Below are positions 6,131-7,904 of a stretch of DNA of 7,904 bases, piece by piece. Under the pieces are notes generated by a model. It was not told the origin of the DNA, did not search any database, and saw only the letters and a list, made by a program, of their open reading frames with translations. Both the position numbers and the translations under genes were made by a program. This DNA comes from Dethiothermospora halolimnae (GTDB lineage Bacteria; Bacillota; Clostridia; Tissierellales; VENL01), in NCBI RefSeq assembly GCF_037577855.1, contig NZ_JBAKFX010000093.1, positions 1 through 7,904 on the forward strand, in the 5' to 3' direction. The first letter of the stretch is position 1, and each line of letters begins with the position of its first letter.

Positions 6131-6362
6131 TAAAATAATTAATAAAATAAATGACTTAGATAAATTGAAACAGGAAATTACAGATGGAGATTATAGCAAG
6201 CTAAAAGCTTATAAAGAAAAAAGACAAAGATTAGATGATTTACTTAAAGAGCAATATTCCAAACTATCTAAAGATAAACAAAACCAAATGAACTTAATTA
6301 TGGTCGAAGAAGCCTATCGTATAGTAAATATGTTAGAAAAACAAGGAAAGGAGGAAAAATAA
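6123..6362 (+). CDS. Small helical hypothetical protein (TTG start)
   Basis: The 79-residue product is almost entirely predicted helix and highly charged, with heptad-like spacing of Ile and Leu in residues 5-45, so a short coiled coil is likely. I chose TTG 6123 because it lies eight bases after GGAGG (6110-6114). The in-frame GTG at 6114 is part of that ribosome-binding site. It overlaps the preceding gene by eight bases and ends one base before the next start codon. The family and function are not recognised. Confidence 0.6.
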   Translation: MNNKIINKINDLDKLKQEITDGDYSKLKAYKEKRQRLDDLLKEQYSKLSKDKQNQMNLIMVEEAYRIVNMLEKQGKEEK

Positions 6363-6363
6363 T

Positions 6364-6510
6364 ATGTTTGTTTATAAAAATAGCAAGAAGAAGGATTTAA
6401 AAGAGATATTAAATCAAATCAAAGAAGACAATTTCAGTAAAGATTATTATATAAATTTAGAAAAGCACGATAAAGACTATATTTTAGCTAAAAAGGAGGT
6501 CGAAGTTTGA
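6364..6510 (+). CDS. Very small hypothetical protein (48 residues)
   Basis: ATG 6364 opens a 48-codon frame ending in TGA at 6508-6510. The product starts MFVYKNSKKKDLKEIL and is charged and probably helical, without a membrane segment. Evidence that it is real: AAGGAGG (6348-6354) nine bases upstream, a start only one base after the previous stop, a stop sharing one base with the next ATG, and complete filling of an otherwise empty gap in the operon. Gene finders with a 60-residue cutoff would miss it. The function is unknown. Confidence 0.6.
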   Translation: MFVYKNSKKKDLKEILNQIKEDNFSKDYYINLEKHDKDYILAKKEVEV

Positions 6511-6704
6511 TGAGTATAAGTATAACAATTAATAATTTAGACAGAGAAACACTTAGATATATAAGTAGCAAAGCACTAAAAACGGAGCTTACAGTAAATG
6601 AGTATATAAAAGAAATGATAGAAGGAAAAGTAGAAGAGATGAAATATAAAGAAGATAATGCTAAAACAATAAAAGAAATAGCAGACTTCTTAAATAACTT
6701 ATAA
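6510..6704 (+). CDS. Ribbon-helix-helix DNA-binding protein
   Basis: This 64-residue protein has the layout of a CopG/Arc-type ribbon-helix-helix dimer: a strand with alternating Ser/Thr and Ile (SISITINNL, 2-10), helix A around 12-24, a turn (ELTVN) and helix B around 29-40 (VNEYIKEMIEGKV). Such proteins dimerise and insert the strand pair into the major groove as repressors, antitoxins or oriT accessory factors. There is no adjacent toxin candidate with recognisable features, so autoregulation of this operon or relaxosome assistance seems likelier. I chose ATG 6510, which shares a base with the preceding stop and lies ten bases after GGAGG (6495-6499). A TTG at 6507 would add one residue. 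The fold call is from pattern only. Confidence 0.65.
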   Translation: MSISITINNLDRETLRYISSKALKTELTVNEYIKEMIEGKVEEMKYKEDNAKTIKEIADFLNNL

Positions 6705-6721
6705 ACGAATTCATAAACAAA

Positions 6722-6750
6722 AAGGAGGTGAAATGGTTTATGAAAAATAA
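6722..6750 (+). promoter_or_regulatory. Second copy of the dual-ATG initiation region
   Basis: This is identical over 22 bases (6722-6743) to 3329-3350. ATG 6733 opens a five-codon frame (MVYEK, stop at 6748-6750). The real start ATG 6740 lies inside it in another frame, eleven bases after GGAGG. Confidence 0.6.
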
Positions 6751-7904
6751 ACAATTTAAAAACGTTCTAATTATACTTTTAATATTTCAAATGTTCTTTT
6801 CTCCATTATTAAATGTAAAAGCCCATGATGCTGTATATATTCAAATTACTATAGATGAAAGAAATAATAAGTACATGAGTAATTTAAACTCGGATAAACC
6901 AGGGTTTATGAAAGAAGGAAATCATCAAGAAGCTCAAACAGGTTATTTTGGTGATTATAGAGCAAAAGAAAAAGAACCATTAGATGTTTTTAATTTAAAT
7001 TCTAACCTTGGTACTTTTAAAGATATTGAATTAACAGGAGAAAATGCTGAAGAAGTTTCTAAAACAGGAGAAGTAGATGATGGCTTAATTTTTACTTTTC
7101 CAGCAAAAGAAGAAAATAAATATATAGTTGCTGGGGCTTATCATGCTGGAGCTCAAGATCAAGAGAGAGCTTTTCAAATATCTAGTACGTTAACTTCAAA
7201 TTTAAATAGTATGTTAGATATGGTAAATGATGGTAAAAAATATCAAGATACAGATGATTTAGTTAGGTCTTCAATATATATAAGACCTAGTGCTAATACA
7301 GGAAATTTTAAAGAAGCTAAATTACCATCAAAACAAGGTAATGTTTATCACATAATGTATGGTACAGATACTACCAAAACGCCTAGTACAATAACAGAAG
7401 AATTTCCAGATAGTAATTTTGATAAAAAAGATTTAGAGAAATATAAACCTCATGCTGATGCGGATGGTAATTTATATGCTTATGTATGGAAAGAAGTAGA
7501 TGGACAAAGTGATCAAATAGATGTAAAGTCAATAACACCATTTATATATGCTATGCCAAAGGGTTATATCCCTATAGATGGAATCAATAATGGAGAGGCT
7601 TTAATAGAGAAGGCAGAAGGTACAAATTTTGAATTTGCTGATAGCGGAAATGATACAGCATGGATTACTGTTCATCATTTATCTCTTCAAGCTAACCATT
7701 CGAGAATGAATATGGGTATGCATTATGGAAATATTGACACTAAATTTGAAAGTGATACAGGATGGTTTGAAGATAAGATTTATGGGCTTCTTTTCAGTGT
7801 ATTTTCTGGGATTAGGACATTGTTAGGCTTATATGAAACACAAGAACTTATTTATAATGAAGGAATGAGAGGTACTGATCTTTATAATGATGGAATGATG
7901 AGTT
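6740..7904 (+). CDS. Exported conjugation protein, possibly VirB6-like, partial at right edge
   Basis: The reading frame stays open for 388 codons to the end of the window, so the C-terminus is missing. Residues 1-28 form a clear Sec signal: KNKQFK, a hydrophobic core (9-24) and VKA before a likely cut after A28. Residues 29 to about 340 form a soluble extracytoplasmic region rich in Gly, Asp, Asn and Thr, with repeated histidines in VHHLSLQANHSRMNMGMHYG. A hydrophobic stretch follows around 347-366 (YGLLFSVFSGIRTLLGLYE). A large exported domain followed by membrane segments, just after a VirD4 operon, suggests a VirB6/TrbL-like channel component. That is an inference which the missing part would test. 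A secreted cell-surface protein is the alternative. Confidence 0.7.
   Translation, partial: MKNKQFKNVLIILLIFQMFFSPLLNVKAHDAVYIQITIDERNNKYMSNLNSDKPGFMKEGNHQEAQTGYFGDYRAKEKEPLDVFNLNSNLGTFKDIELTGENAEEVSKTGEVDDGLIFTFPAKEENKYIVAGAYHAGAQDQERAFQISSTLTSNLNSMLDMVNDGKKYQDTDDLVRSSIYIRPSANTGNFKEAKLPSKQGNVYHIMYGTDTTKTPSTITEEFPDSNFDKKDLEKYKPHADADGNLYAYVWKEVDGQSDQIDVKSITPFIYAMPKGYIPIDGINNGEALIEKAEGTNFEFADSGNDTAWITVHHLSLQANHSRMNMGMHYGNIDTKFESDTGWFEDKIYGLLFSVFSGIRTLLGLYETQELIYNEGMRGTDLYNDGMMS

Noticed and set aside
6510..6704. Toxin-antitoxin pair formed by the ribbon-helix-helix protein and the 48-residue neighbour
   Set aside because: The 48-residue protein shows no toxin-like motif and is charged and helical. 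The operon placement fits a regulator or accessory role as well, so a toxin claim is unsupported.
6488..6754. Minus-strand 88-codon frame opposite the ribbon-helix-helix gene
   Set aside because: It is antisense to two packed + strand genes, lacks a ribosome-binding site, and is composed of Phe, Ile and Ser as expected from reverse AT-rich sequence.

Overview
The window is AT-rich DNA from a low-G+C Bacillota, most likely a member of the Clostridia. The supporting signs are coding sequence at roughly a quarter G+C, heavy use of AGA, ATA and TTA codons, strong AAGGAGG ribosome-binding sites and short U-tailed terminators. It reads as part of a conjugative element (plasmid or integrative element). 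Every gene I can support is on the + strand, and the last one runs off the right edge. There is no relaxase, VirB4-type ATPase, integrase or replication initiator here, so the element continues outside the window.

Layout: (1) 1-60 ends an upstream transcript with a terminator. (2) 140-703 is a single gene for a very basic 187-residue protein of unknown function, with its own terminator. (3) 704-1573 is about 870 bases without a gene. Its first part (about 750-1070) holds a perfect inverted repeat, hairpins, a possible pseudoknot and a terminator, and may be a small RNA. Its second part (about 1115-1500) is about 42% G+C against roughly a quarter around it. It folds on paper into a series of nested long-range helices closing a branched interior, so I read it as a large structured RNA, or a DNA site with the same folding, directly in front of a transfer operon. 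(4) 1574-5796 is a tightly packed five-gene operon: a winged-helix replication-relaxation-like protein, a second probable winged-helix protein, a two-helix membrane peptide, a protein with a long acidic tail and a VirD4-type coupling ATPase. A strong terminator follows. (5) 5930-7904 is a second operon: three small unrecognised proteins (one only 48 residues), a ribbon-helix-helix protein, and the start of a large secreted or membrane protein that may be a VirB6-like channel component.

As a working model, the DNA-binding proteins of the first operon prepare or recognise the transferred DNA, the VirD4-type ATPase carries it to the channel, and the second operon starts the channel genes, perhaps under control of the ribbon-helix-helix protein. 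The large RNA lies in the apparent 5' leader of the first operon with no terminator between, so it could control transfer genes in cis, act as a free RNA after processing, or be a transfer or replication origin. It is the most interesting object in the window. I could not assign it to a named RNA family, and its folding was derived by hand from complementarity only.
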